From CBFDBF01 sp050304615 (lineage in GTDB: Bacteria > Pseudomonadota > Gammaproteobacteria > Chromatiales > Chromatiaceae): DNA of 30,226 nucleotides. The DNA lies in the NCBI GenBank assembly GCA_050304615.1, contig JBNLDW010000014.1, positions 1 to 30,226 of the forward strand. The letters run 5' to 3'. Below the pieces are notes generated by a model, which made no database searches, was not told the DNA's origin, and saw only the letters and a list, made by a program, of their open reading frames with translations. This document shows, piece by piece, positions 20,593 to 27,446 of this stretch; positions within the stretch are counted from its first letter, which is position 1, and the number at the start of each line of letters is the position of its first letter. The position numbers and the translations under genes are program-made.

Positions 20593-21615
20593 TCAGGCAA
20601 ACCCCTGAGTCAGCTTCACCAACTGCTCCAACCGACTGCGCGCCTCGCCGCTGGCTATCACTTCGCCTGCTTTGTTGACCCCCTCTGCCATAGTGGTGGC
20701 CAGGCCGGCAGTGTAGATGGCAGCGCCGGCATTGAGTTGCACGATGTCACGGGCCGGGCCTGGGTTGTTGTCCAGCAGCGAGCGGATAATGGCGAGGCTC
20801 TCTGCTGCACTGCTGACAGTGATCTTGGAGATGGGGGTGCGTTGTAGACCAAAATCCTCCGGCTGTATGCTATAGCGGCGAATACTACCATCCTTCAATT
20901 CTGCCACCTCAGTCTGCTCACCGATGGATATCTCATCCAGACCATCTTTGGCATGTACCACCATCACGTGATGGCTGCCAAGTTCCTGCATCACGTTGGC
21001 GATGGGTTCGATCAGCTCTTCGCTGAACACACCCAGCATCAGGTTGGGCACCCCGGCCGGGTTGGTGAGAGGGCCGAGTACATTGAATATGGTGCGCGCC
21101 CCCAACTCTTTCCGCGGGCCGATGGCATGTTTCATCGCGCTGTGGTGGCCCGGCGCAAACATGAAGCCTACACCCACTTCACGCACACACTGCGCTACTT
21201 GATCGGCGGTCAGATCCAGACGGACACCAGCCGCCTCCAGTACATCGGCACTACCAGATTTGCTCGATATAGAGCGGTTGCCGTGCTTAGCGACATGGCA
21301 GCCGGCAGCGGCCGCAACAAATATGGAGGCGGTGGAGATGTTGAAGGTGCTGGATGAGTCACCACCGGTGCCGACGATATCTACTGTGTGGTCGAGTCCG
21401 CTAATATCTACACCAGTGGCCAGCTCCCGCATTACGGCAGCGGCAGCGGCGATCTCCTGGATGGTCTCACCCTTCATCCGCAGGCCAATGAGAAAGCCGC
21501 CGATCTGGGCTGCAGTGGCGCCGCCGGTCATAATGGTGCGCATCACTGCGGTCATATCGTCTGAGCTAAGGTCATGACGGCCGAGTACATGGTTGATGGC
21601 TTGCTGCATGTTCAT
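20593..21615 (-). CDS. trpD: Anthranilate phosphoribosyltransferase
   Basis: A 340-residue enzyme of the usual family length. It transfers phosphoribose from PRPP to anthranilate in the second step of tryptophan synthesis. Characteristic motifs are DIVGTGGDSSSTFNIST (PRPP binding), AKHGNRSISSKSGSADVLEA (substrate loop) and GPRKELGARTIFNVLGPLTNPA. The start MNM is taken at 21615; an alternative ATG lies two codons later. The gene is separated from trpG by 99 bases instead of being fused or overlapping. In many gammaproteobacteria trpC would come next, but here the 3' side is occupied by the chemoreceptor gene and a broken copy of the trpD end. Confidence 0.97.
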   Translation of the reverse strand: MNMQQAINHVLGRHDLSSDDMTAVMRTIMTGGATAAQIGGFLIGLRMKGETIQEIAAAAAVMRELATGVDISGLDHTVDIVGTGGDSSSTFNISTASIFVAAAAGCHVAKHGNRSISSKSGSADVLEAAGVRLDLTADQVAQCVREVGVGFMFAPGHHSAMKHAIGPRKELGARTIFNVLGPLTNPAGVPNLMLGVFSEELIEPIANVMQELGSHHVMVVHAKDGLDEISIGEQTEVAELKDGSIRRYSIQPEDFGLQRTPISKITVSSAAESLAIIRSLLDNNPGPARDIVQLNAGAAIYTAGLATTMAEGVNKAGEVIASGEARSRLEQLVKLTQGFA

Positions 21616-21714
21616 CTTGTTAGGCTCCGGAATTAGACGCAGAGGTTTTGTAGATTATGTATACGGAACGAAAAGCAATAATGCAATTGCTAACCCTTTG
21701 CGACTTGGTGTTGA

Positions 21715-22296
21715 TCAGCGCTGCTCGATAAAGTTTCGCAGCAGGTCATGTCCATGTTCGGTCAGAATTGATTCCGGATGAAACTGTACCCCCTGTACAT
21801 CCAGCTCCTTGTGGCGTACCCCCATGATCTCATCCATAGAGCCATCATCCAACTGTGTCCAGGCGGTGATCTCGAGACACTCTGGAAGGCTCTCTCTCTC
21901 GATCACCAGAGAGTGATAGCGGGTTGCGGTATAGGGGTTGTCGAGACCGGTGAAGACGCCACTGTTGGAGTGGTAGATGGGTGATGTCTTGCCGTGCATC
22001 ACTTGGCGCGCATGGACGATGTTGCCACCAAATGCTTGACCGATAGACTGATGTCCCAGGCAAACCCCGAGGATCGGGATATGTCCGGCAAATTGCTTGA
22101 TTACATCCACCGAGATACCGGCCTCACTGGGAGTGCACGGCCCGGGGGAGATAACGATCTGGTCCGGTTGCAGCTCACTGATTTGAGCAAGGCTTATCTC
22201 ATCGTTGCGGTATACCCGCACATCCACCCCCAACTCACCTAGATATTGCACCAGGTTGTAGGTGAAGGAGTCATAGTTGTCTATCATCAAGAGCAT
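21715..22296 (-). CDS. trpG: Anthranilate synthase component II (glutamine amidotransferase)
   Basis: A 193-residue class I glutamine amidotransferase that supplies ammonia to TrpE. The catalytic triad is C79 (ILGVCLGHQSIGQ), H173 and E175 (VQFHPESILTEHG). The N-terminal LLMIDNYDSFTYNLVQYLGE is the family signature. The open frame runs back to a TTG at 22323, but those extra residues come from the CGCAAAGG repeat, so the ATG at 22296 is the real start. It may also serve folate synthesis as PabA, as in many bacteria. The gene is cut off from trpE by a GxxExxY-family gene with flanking repeats, which may affect coordinated expression. Confidence 0.96.
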   Translation of the reverse strand: MLLMIDNYDSFTYNLVQYLGELGVDVRVYRNDEISLAQISELQPDQIVISPGPCTPSEAGISVDVIKQFAGHIPILGVCLGHQSIGQAFGGNIVHARQVMHGKTSPIYHSNSGVFTGLDNPYTATRYHSLVIERESLPECLEITAWTQLDDGSMDEIMGVRHKELDVQGVQFHPESILTEHGHDLLRNFIEQR

Positions 22297-22305
22297 AGCT
22301 GTTTT

Positions 22306-22342
22306 CTCAACGCAAAGGCGCAAAGGCGCAAAGCGCGCAAAG
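22306..22342 (-). repeat. Inverted repeat, trpG side of the GxxExxY gene
   Basis: CAACGCAAAGGCGCAAAGGC and related CGCAAAG units form a repeat. Its counterpart (AACGCAAAGACGCTAAGACT followed by CAAAGGACGCAAAGAA) lies in opposite orientation on the trpE side. Together they flank the GxxExxY gene. Confidence 0.75.
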
Positions 22343-22346
22343 AGGG

Positions 22347-22724
22347 TTAAAGATTGTGTACGATACGTTTGATGCCATTTTTTATCAGGGGTACGTGAAA
22401 ATTGATCAATATACCAAGTTTAAGATCGGTTAATTTCAGATACGAGAGTAACTGCGCTTTATGAACTGGTAATATTGTCTCTACCGCTTTTACCTCTATA
22501 ATCACCTTGTCCTCAACCAGTAAGTCTACCCTGTATGCTGATCCAAGACTTAGACCTTTATAATTTGCCTCTATCGCTATTTCTGTGTCACAGCGCATGC
22601 TCCTAAGTTTGAGTTCGTGGGCCAAGCTCTGTTGATAAATTGACTCCAGGAGCCCTGGCCCCAGCTCTTTATGTACCTCAAGTGCCGCGTCTACAATTTC
22701 TCTAGAAAGTGTATTTTCATCCAT
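22347..22724 (-). CDS. GxxExxY family protein (PD-(D/E)XK nuclease-like)
   Basis: A 125-residue protein of the GxxExxY family, named for the motif G-L-L-E-S-I-Y at its N-terminal third. The block YRVDLLVEDKVIIEVKAVE carries the Asp and the E-x-K of a PD-(D/E)XK nuclease-like core, and LLSYLKLTDLKLGILINF is the conserved end. The biological role is not established. Such genes are often found as solitary insertions flanked by CGCAAAG-type repeats, and that is the case here. It sits in the middle of the trp genes in the same orientation, and its start ATG has no good ribosome-binding site. Its presence in an otherwise conserved operon points to recent insertion. Confidence 0.9.
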   Translation of the reverse strand: MDENTLSREIVDAALEVHKELGPGLLESIYQQSLAHELKLRSMRCDTEIAIEANYKGLSLGSAYRVDLLVEDKVIIEVKAVETILPVHKAQLLSYLKLTDLKLGILINFHVPLIKNGIKRIVHNL

Positions 22725-22727
22725 GAT

Positions 22728-22826
22728 TTTCTTTGCGTCCTTTGAGTCTTAGCGTCTTTGCATTGAGGGAGGGTTTTCCAGTCCCACCTCGGCCAATGCT
22801 ACCGCAGGAAATATAGCACGCCCCTT
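22728..22826 (-). pseudogene. Duplicated 3' tail of trpE with attached repeat
   Basis: This stretch matches 22873-22971 without gaps at a constant offset of 145 bases. In the trpE frame it reads KGRAIFPAVALAEVGLENPP and ends SMQRR-stop, against KGRAIFRAVELAEAGLENPP and STQRR-stop in trpE. It has no start. Both copies run into the same CGCAAAGACGCTAAGACTCA repeat. Confidence 0.85.
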
Positions 22827-22893
22827 TGAACCCACTTCACCACAAGTCAATCCGCACTCATCCAGAAATAATATTCTTTGCGTCCTTTGAGTC

Positions 22894-24390
22894 TTAGCGT
22901 CTTTGCGTTGAAGGAGGATTCTCCAGCCCCGCTTCGGCCAATTCTACGGCACGAAAGATGGCGCGTCCCTTGTTCATGGTCTCTTTCCACTCTAGCCTGG
23001 GGATGGAGTCGGCAACAATTCCGGCCCCGGCCTGGATGTGTAGGGTGTTGTCTTTGATCACAGCGGTACGGATGGCGATAGCGGTGTCCATGTTTCCGCT
23101 CCATGAGATATAACCCACCGCCCCGGAGTAGACCCCACGCTTTACCGGTTCCAGCTCGTCGATGATCTCCATGGCGCGTATCTTCGGTGCGCCGCTGACG
23201 GTGCCAGCGGGGAAGGTGGCGCGCAGTACGTCGATGGCGCTCATTCCGTCGTTCAGTTCACCGGTGACATTGGAGACGATGTGCATGACGTGGGAGTAAC
23301 GCTCTACGATCATATTCTCGGTCAGTTTCACGCTGCCGATCTTGGCCACCCGGCCGGCATCGTTACGCCCCAGGTCGATCAACATCAGGTGTTCCGCCAG
23401 CTCCTTGGGGTCGGCCAGTAGCTCTTGCTCCAGGGCGCTGTCCTCCTCTTCGCTGTGGCCGCGGCGGCGGGTCCCGGCGATAGGGCGTACTGTTACCTTG
23501 TTATCCTCCAGCCGCACCAGGATCTCCGGGGAGGAGCCGACGATATAGAAATCATCCAGATTCAAAAAATACATATAAGGAGATGGATTTAGCCCCCGTA
23601 GCGCCCGGTATAGGTTCAGTGGTGGGGCGCTGAATGGTATAGAGAGGCGTTGTGATAACACCACCTGCATGCAGTCACCATCCAGGATGTACTGCTTGCC
23701 CTTCTCCACCGCCTGTTGGAATCCATCCTCGGTAAAGCCGGAGACAAAGTGCGACTCATCCACCTGGTGCGGTGTCCCGTGGTGTTGCCTGGGTGCGCCT
23801 CCAGCCATCTTGTCGATCAGCTCGGTGATGCGCGCTTCACCACTCTCCAGGGTGCCGCCCAGAGAGGGGTCCACGTAGACCACTACGTACATGCAGCCAC
23901 GCAGGTTGTCGAATACCACCACCTCATCAGAGACCATCAGTAAGATGTCGGGATTGCCTATATTGTCCGGATTAGGACAGGCGGCTAGCTTGGGCTCGAT
24001 ATAGCGGATGGTGTCATAGCCGAAGTAGCCTACCAGACCACCGCTGAAGCGGGGCAGGCCATCTATTTCGGCTGCGTTATAGCGTGCCTGGAACTCCTCA
24101 ATATAGGCTAGCGGGTCTGCTGCTGTGTGCTTCTCCACCACCTTGCCATCGGTCTCTATGTCGATCTCATTGCCGTTTACTCGCAGCAGGGTGCGACACG
24201 GCAGACCGATGATGGAGTAACGACCCCATTTTTCACCCCCATGTACCGATTCAAATAGGTAGGAGTAGGGGCCATTGGCCAGCTTGAGGTAGATGCTCAG
24301 CGGGGTATCGAGATCCGCCAGGACCTCGCGCATTACGGGGATACGGTTATAGCCCTCTGCTTTCAGGGCGGTGAATTGTTCGGGGGTCAT
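22894..24390 (-). CDS. trpE: Anthranilate synthase component I
   Basis: A 498-residue chorismate-binding enzyme that makes anthranilate with TrpG. Family signs are the N-terminal regulatory part (LFESVHGGEKWGRYSIIG), the tryptophan-binding PSPYMYF, and the catalytic C-terminal half (PIAGTRRRGHSEEEDSALEQ, DLGRNDAGRVAKIGSVK, GTVSGAPKIRAMEIIDELEP, IQAGAGIVADSIPRLEWKET). I chose the ATG at 24390 over an in-frame GTG at 24417 because GGAGAG lies six bases before it. The C-terminus PPSTQRR and the stop codon fall inside the CGCAAAGACGCTAAG repeat, so the native end has probably been replaced by repeat sequence. In many relatives gph lies between rpe and trpE; here 163 bases without a gene separate them. 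Confidence 0.97.
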   Translation of the reverse strand: MTPEQFTALKAEGYNRIPVMREVLADLDTPLSIYLKLANGPYSYLFESVHGGEKWGRYSIIGLPCRTLLRVNGNEIDIETDGKVVEKHTAADPLAYIEEFQARYNAAEIDGLPRFSGGLVGYFGYDTIRYIEPKLAACPNPDNIGNPDILLMVSDEVVVFDNLRGCMYVVVYVDPSLGGTLESGEARITELIDKMAGGAPRQHHGTPHQVDESHFVSGFTEDGFQQAVEKGKQYILDGDCMQVVLSQRLSIPFSAPPLNLYRALRGLNPSPYMYFLNLDDFYIVGSSPEILVRLEDNKVTVRPIAGTRRRGHSEEEDSALEQELLADPKELAEHLMLIDLGRNDAGRVAKIGSVKLTENMIVERYSHVMHIVSNVTGELNDGMSAIDVLRATFPAGTVSGAPKIRAMEIIDELEPVKRGVYSGAVGYISWSGNMDTAIAIRTAVIKDNTLHIQAGAGIVADSIPRLEWKETMNKGRAIFRAVELAEAGLENPPSTQRR

Positions 24391-24408
24391 ACTGCTCTCC
24401 ACAAAAAG

Positions 24409-24414
24409 ATTATA
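24409..24414 (-). promoter_or_regulatory. Candidate -10 box upstream of trpE
   Basis: A perfect TATAAT on the minus strand lies 18 bases before the ATG, which would leave a very short leader and no room for a trp attenuator. No clear -35 element is visible, so the call is weak. Confidence 0.3.
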
Positions 24415-24553
24415 CACAAACGGGTACTACAGGCCGGAGCTACCGGCGCCATCGTCCACCTGTCTGCAATATCTTGTTGTGTAGTGAGAGTCTCATGTTA
24501 TGTCCATTTTAGTTGAGGCGGGCACGATAATCCAATTTACGTTGTTATTCCAG

Positions 24554-25240
24554 TCAAACTGTGGCCAGAGAGTCGCGCATTGCCTGGATGATACTGTCAT
24601 AGTGGTTGGGATCACTCTCCTGGCCCTGACCAAAGATCCCGGAGCCAGCGACAAAGGTATCGGCCCCGGCCGCGGCTATCATGGCAATGTTATCTGCCTT
24701 GATGCCACCATCGACCTCAAGACGGATAGTATAGTCGGAGGAGTCAATCATCTTACGAATCTGGCGGATCTTATCTAAGGCTGAGGGGATGAAACTCTGT
24801 CCGCCAAAGCCTGGATTGACCGACATGACCAGTACCATATCTACCAGATCCAGCACGTGATCCAGATGGGAGAGCGGGGTGGCTGGATTGAATACCAGTC
24901 CCGCCTTGCAGCCGTGGTCACGGATCAGTTGCAGGGTGCGATGGGGGTGACGGCTCGCCTCCGGGTGGAAGGTGATATAGCTGGCCCCGGCAGCGGCAAA
25001 GTCCGGGACGATGCGATCCACCGGCTCCACCATCAGGTGGACATCTATCGGTGCGTCTACCCCATGCTTGCGCAGCGCCTCACACACCAGCGGGCCAATG
25101 GTGAGGTTGGGTACATAGTGGTTGTCCATTACATCAAAGTGGACAATGTCGGCACCAGCGGCCAGGACCCGATCCACCTCTATTCCCAGTTGGGCGAAGT
25201 CTGCGGAGAGGATAGACGGGGCAAGCAGGTAGTCAGCCAT
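24554..25240 (-). CDS. rpe: Ribulose-phosphate 3-epimerase
   Basis: A 228-residue TIM-barrel enzyme that interconverts ribulose 5-phosphate and xylulose 5-phosphate. It matches the family from the start (LLAPSILSADFAQLGIEVDR) through the metal-binding H34/D36 (VHFDVMDNHYVPN), H68 (DVHLMV), the loop MSVNPGFGGQSFIP and DGGI. The open frame reaches back to 25288, but the ATG at 25240 gives the standard N-terminus and has AGGGA upstream. The gene lies ahead of trpE in the same direction, a common arrangement in gammaproteobacteria. It is divergent from the hydrolase gene at 25372. Confidence 0.97.
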   Translation of the reverse strand: MADYLLAPSILSADFAQLGIEVDRVLAAGADIVHFDVMDNHYVPNLTIGPLVCEALRKHGVDAPIDVHLMVEPVDRIVPDFAAAGASYITFHPEASRHPHRTLQLIRDHGCKAGLVFNPATPLSHLDHVLDLVDMVLVMSVNPGFGGQSFIPSALDKIRQIRKMIDSSDYTIRLEVDGGIKADNIAMIAAAGADTFVAGSGIFGQGQESDPNHYDSIIQAMRDSLATV

Positions 25241-25371
25241 AGTGGTTCCCTTGCATACGCGAATTTTCTGGTTGCCACTGTAACGCAAGCGCTACGGTTT
25301 TTCACCCAGTGGCGAAGAAAAACTAGCTATACTTTGAGCCATTGATGTACGGGAATAAGGGAGATGTCCGC

Positions 25372-26211
25372 ATGCCAAGGCCGTTCGCACTGCTGTTATG
25401 TTTTAGCGCGTTGATATCAAACGCAACAGCTGCAGATCTGGAGCGGGAGAAGCGTATTGCAACGGAGCTGGCGGGGGCACCGCTGGTGGGGGAGGGCGTC
25501 ACCCTTAAGGCGGGGAGCGATGAGCTGTTTGCCATTCATATGGAGGCCGAAGGTGACCTGCGGGGCGGCGCCATTTTGCTCCATGGACGAGGTGCTTACC
25601 CTGACACTCCTACAGTGATCGGGCCCCTGCGGAGATATCTATCCCAACACGGCTGGGAGACTATTGCGATACAGATGCCGCTGGCCGCTGCTGGTAGCGG
25701 CGGTGCCGAATATGAGCCGTTTATCCCAGAGGCAGCAGCCAGGATCAGCGCTGCAGTAGAATTTCTACGTCAGCGTGAGATTAGCAAGATAGTAATAATC
25801 GGGCATTCACTCGGTGCCCGTATGGCGGCGCACTATCTAGCGGCAGAGAAGCCAGCAAAAGAGATAATCGCCTGGGTGGCGGTGGGCATAATGCTGGAAC
25901 CTGAGGGATCGGAGAACAAGACCAGCGAAGCGTTGAGCAAGATCAAGCTGCCAACCCTGGATATCTACGGCAGCCGTGATCTTGGGGCGATACGCAACAG
26001 CGCAAAACAGCGCACGGCCGCAGCACGGAAGGCGGAGAACAACAGCTATCGCCAGACTGTGGTGTCAGGCGCCACCCACTCATTCGCTGGGCTGGAGGAG
26101 GCGCTTGCCAGTCAGGTGGGGGCGTGGATGGCGAAGATAGAGCAGCAATCGCCAGCCGAGCCCGAAGCTAACGCAGAGACTAAACCAGAGGTGGAGGCGG
26201 GGCAGCAGTAG
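25372..26211 (+). CDS. Exported alpha/beta hydrolase, DUF3530-like
   Basis: A 279-residue protein from the ATG at 25372, chosen because AAGGGAG lies about eight bases upstream and a proper signal peptide follows (PFALLLCFSALISNATAADL). The mature protein has the alpha/beta-hydrolase layout: oxyanion-region ILLHGRGAYPD, nucleophile elbow GHSLGARMAAHYL, a later acid region (LDIYGSRDLGA) and the catalytic-type histidine in SGATHSFAGLEEAL. It fits the DUF3530 group. The substrate is unknown. The C-terminal 20 residues (ESPAEPEANAETKPEVEAG type) are a low-complexity acidic tail. Only five bases separate its stop from that of the convergent HNH gene. Confidence 0.8.
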   Translation: MPRPFALLLCFSALISNATAADLEREKRIATELAGAPLVGEGVTLKAGSDELFAIHMEAEGDLRGGAILLHGRGAYPDTPTVIGPLRRYLSQHGWETIAIQMPLAAAGSGGAEYEPFIPEAAARISAAVEFLRQREISKIVIIGHSLGARMAAHYLAAEKPAKEIIAWVAVGIMLEPEGSENKTSEALSKIKLPTLDIYGSRDLGAIRNSAKQRTAAARKAENNSYRQTVVSGATHSFAGLEEALASQVGAWMAKIEQQSPAEPEANAETKPEVEAGQQ

Positions 26212-26216
26212 GTGTC

Positions 26217-26822
26217 TTAGCTATTATATTGCCCCAGCCTCTCATGTAGAGGGCTGGTGCGGGGGAAATGCGAGCGCAAAAACTCCATCTGGTCGGCCAG
26301 AATATTACGTCCCTGTAGATAGATATACTCTGCATGGGTGGGCGTGAAGGGGATAGCCAGCAGCTCCATACCGGCCATCTCTGGGGTGCGTCCCGCCTTG
26401 TAATTGTTGCAGCGGGCGCAGGCGGTTACCACATTGTTCCAGTGATCTGGGCCACCCCGGCTTATGGGACGCACATGATCACGCGAAAGCTGTCTGGGGG
26501 AGAATTCATTACCGCAGTAGAGGCAGATATGGCCATCGCGCTGAAATAGCGTCTCATTATTCAGCGGCGGGGTGTAGCTGGTACGTATCTTCTCCAGCAT
26601 CTGGTTGTTGCCGCGGGTGGCGATGATGGTATTGACCTCAACCGTGCTGCGCAAGCGGGAGTGGGCGTTGATCCCACCATGGAGACGATATAGCACTTGA
26701 CCGCAGCTATATGCTATCTGGTCAAGGAAGTGGAGCCGCACGGCATCCCGGTAATCGATCCATCCTAGGGGCATACCAGCAATGTCAGTGCGCAGAATCA
26801 GTTGTTGTAGATTCACTGCCAT
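26217..26822 (-). CDS. HNH endonuclease family protein
   Basis: A 201-residue protein from the ATG at 26822, with GGAGAG just upstream. The C-terminal half contains a zinc-ribbon HNH module: CLYCGNEFSPRQ, then LSRDHVRPISRGGPDHWNNV with the DH metal-binding pair, then TACARCNNYKAGRTP with the second Cys pair. The N-terminal 90 residues contain no recognised domain. Small HNH proteins of this form are widespread in proteobacterial chromosomes, often of uncertain role and not necessarily mobile. It is convergent with the hydrolase gene at its 3' end. Its 5' side faces the noncoding region before priA. Confidence 0.9.
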   Translation of the reverse strand: MAVNLQQLILRTDIAGMPLGWIDYRDAVRLHFLDQIAYSCGQVLYRLHGGINAHSRLRSTVEVNTIIATRGNNQMLEKIRTSYTPPLNNETLFQRDGHICLYCGNEFSPRQLSRDHVRPISRGGPDHWNNVVTACARCNNYKAGRTPEMAGMELLAIPFTPTHAEYIYLQGRNILADQMEFLRSHFPRTSPLHERLGQYNS

Positions 26823-27153
26823 TTCTCTCCTGCCAATGGAGGGCAACACTAAAGAGACCCTCCTTCAGTGCTGGGGATCATACACTGATTGAGCGCAGAA
26901 TTTCTACCGGGGTCAGCCTACTCTCTATTATTGATCGACTGCAAAGAGATCGGCCCATGGACATTCCCGGTTCCGGTTTTATTCCAAAGGCATGTTGTCT
27001 AGTCTCTCCATTGGCAGCCGAGCAGGACTAAATCCGACAGGCTTTTGGCTGGCAATGCATCTATATCATCGCCCCATATCCACCGCTTACGGCTGTTAAC
27101 ATCTGCGATGCATCAAAGTCGATAAGAATAAAAATCTCTATTATTACCGTGGG

Positions 27154-27367
27154 TTATGCACAACGGCCCCAGCCGCCGCCAAAAACATGTGACGCACGTC
27201 ACGTCTCCCCCGAGAGTGCCGGCCATCTTCTGTTAACCTATTGATTTACAATAATTATTACAAAATGGTAACAAATTTACCAATCTAAGGATGGGGTAGG
27301 CCTGTACCTATCTGGAGTGAAATCTGTGGATTCTATACACAGGGTTATCCACAGATATTGTGGAAAA
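27154..27367. other. DnaA-box cluster next to an AT-rich stretch (origin-like)
   Basis: Two perfect boxes match TTATNCACA: TTATGCACA (27154-27162) and TTATCCACA (27345-27353). Three further near matches lie close to the second: TGTGGATTC (27325-27333, 7/9 reversed), CTATACACA (27333-27341, 8/9) and TGTGGAAAA (27359-27367, 8/9 reversed). An AT-rich stretch that includes ATAATTATTACAAAATGG lies between. This resembles a replication origin or a DnaA-regulated promoter of priA. No dnaA, gidA or parAB is in the window, so origin status is unproven. Confidence 0.45.
27188..27203 (+). promoter_or_regulatory. CRP/Vfr-like binding site
   Basis: TGTGACGCACGTCACG matches the TGTGA-N6-TCACA pattern in all but the last base. 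The AT content around it is low and the target gene is not obvious. Confidence 0.35.
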
Positions 27368-27446
27368 GATTTTTCTTGCAACAGGAATAATGGGTTAAAG
27401 GCTTTTATTGCTTAAGAAATTATTCTAACTCGGGTAGAGTCTCTCC

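Larger units (their letters stand above)
26850..27446. other. Noncoding region upstream of priA
   Basis: About 600 bases without a convincing gene. Its left third shows nothing clear. The right part contains a CRP-like site, an AT-rich stretch (27236-27295) and several DnaA-box sequences, described separately. Confidence 0.7.

Noticed and set aside
22297..22323. trpG start at the TTG at 22323
   Set aside because: The extra nine residues are read from the CGCAAAGG repeat. The ATG at 22296 gives the standard TrpG N-terminus.
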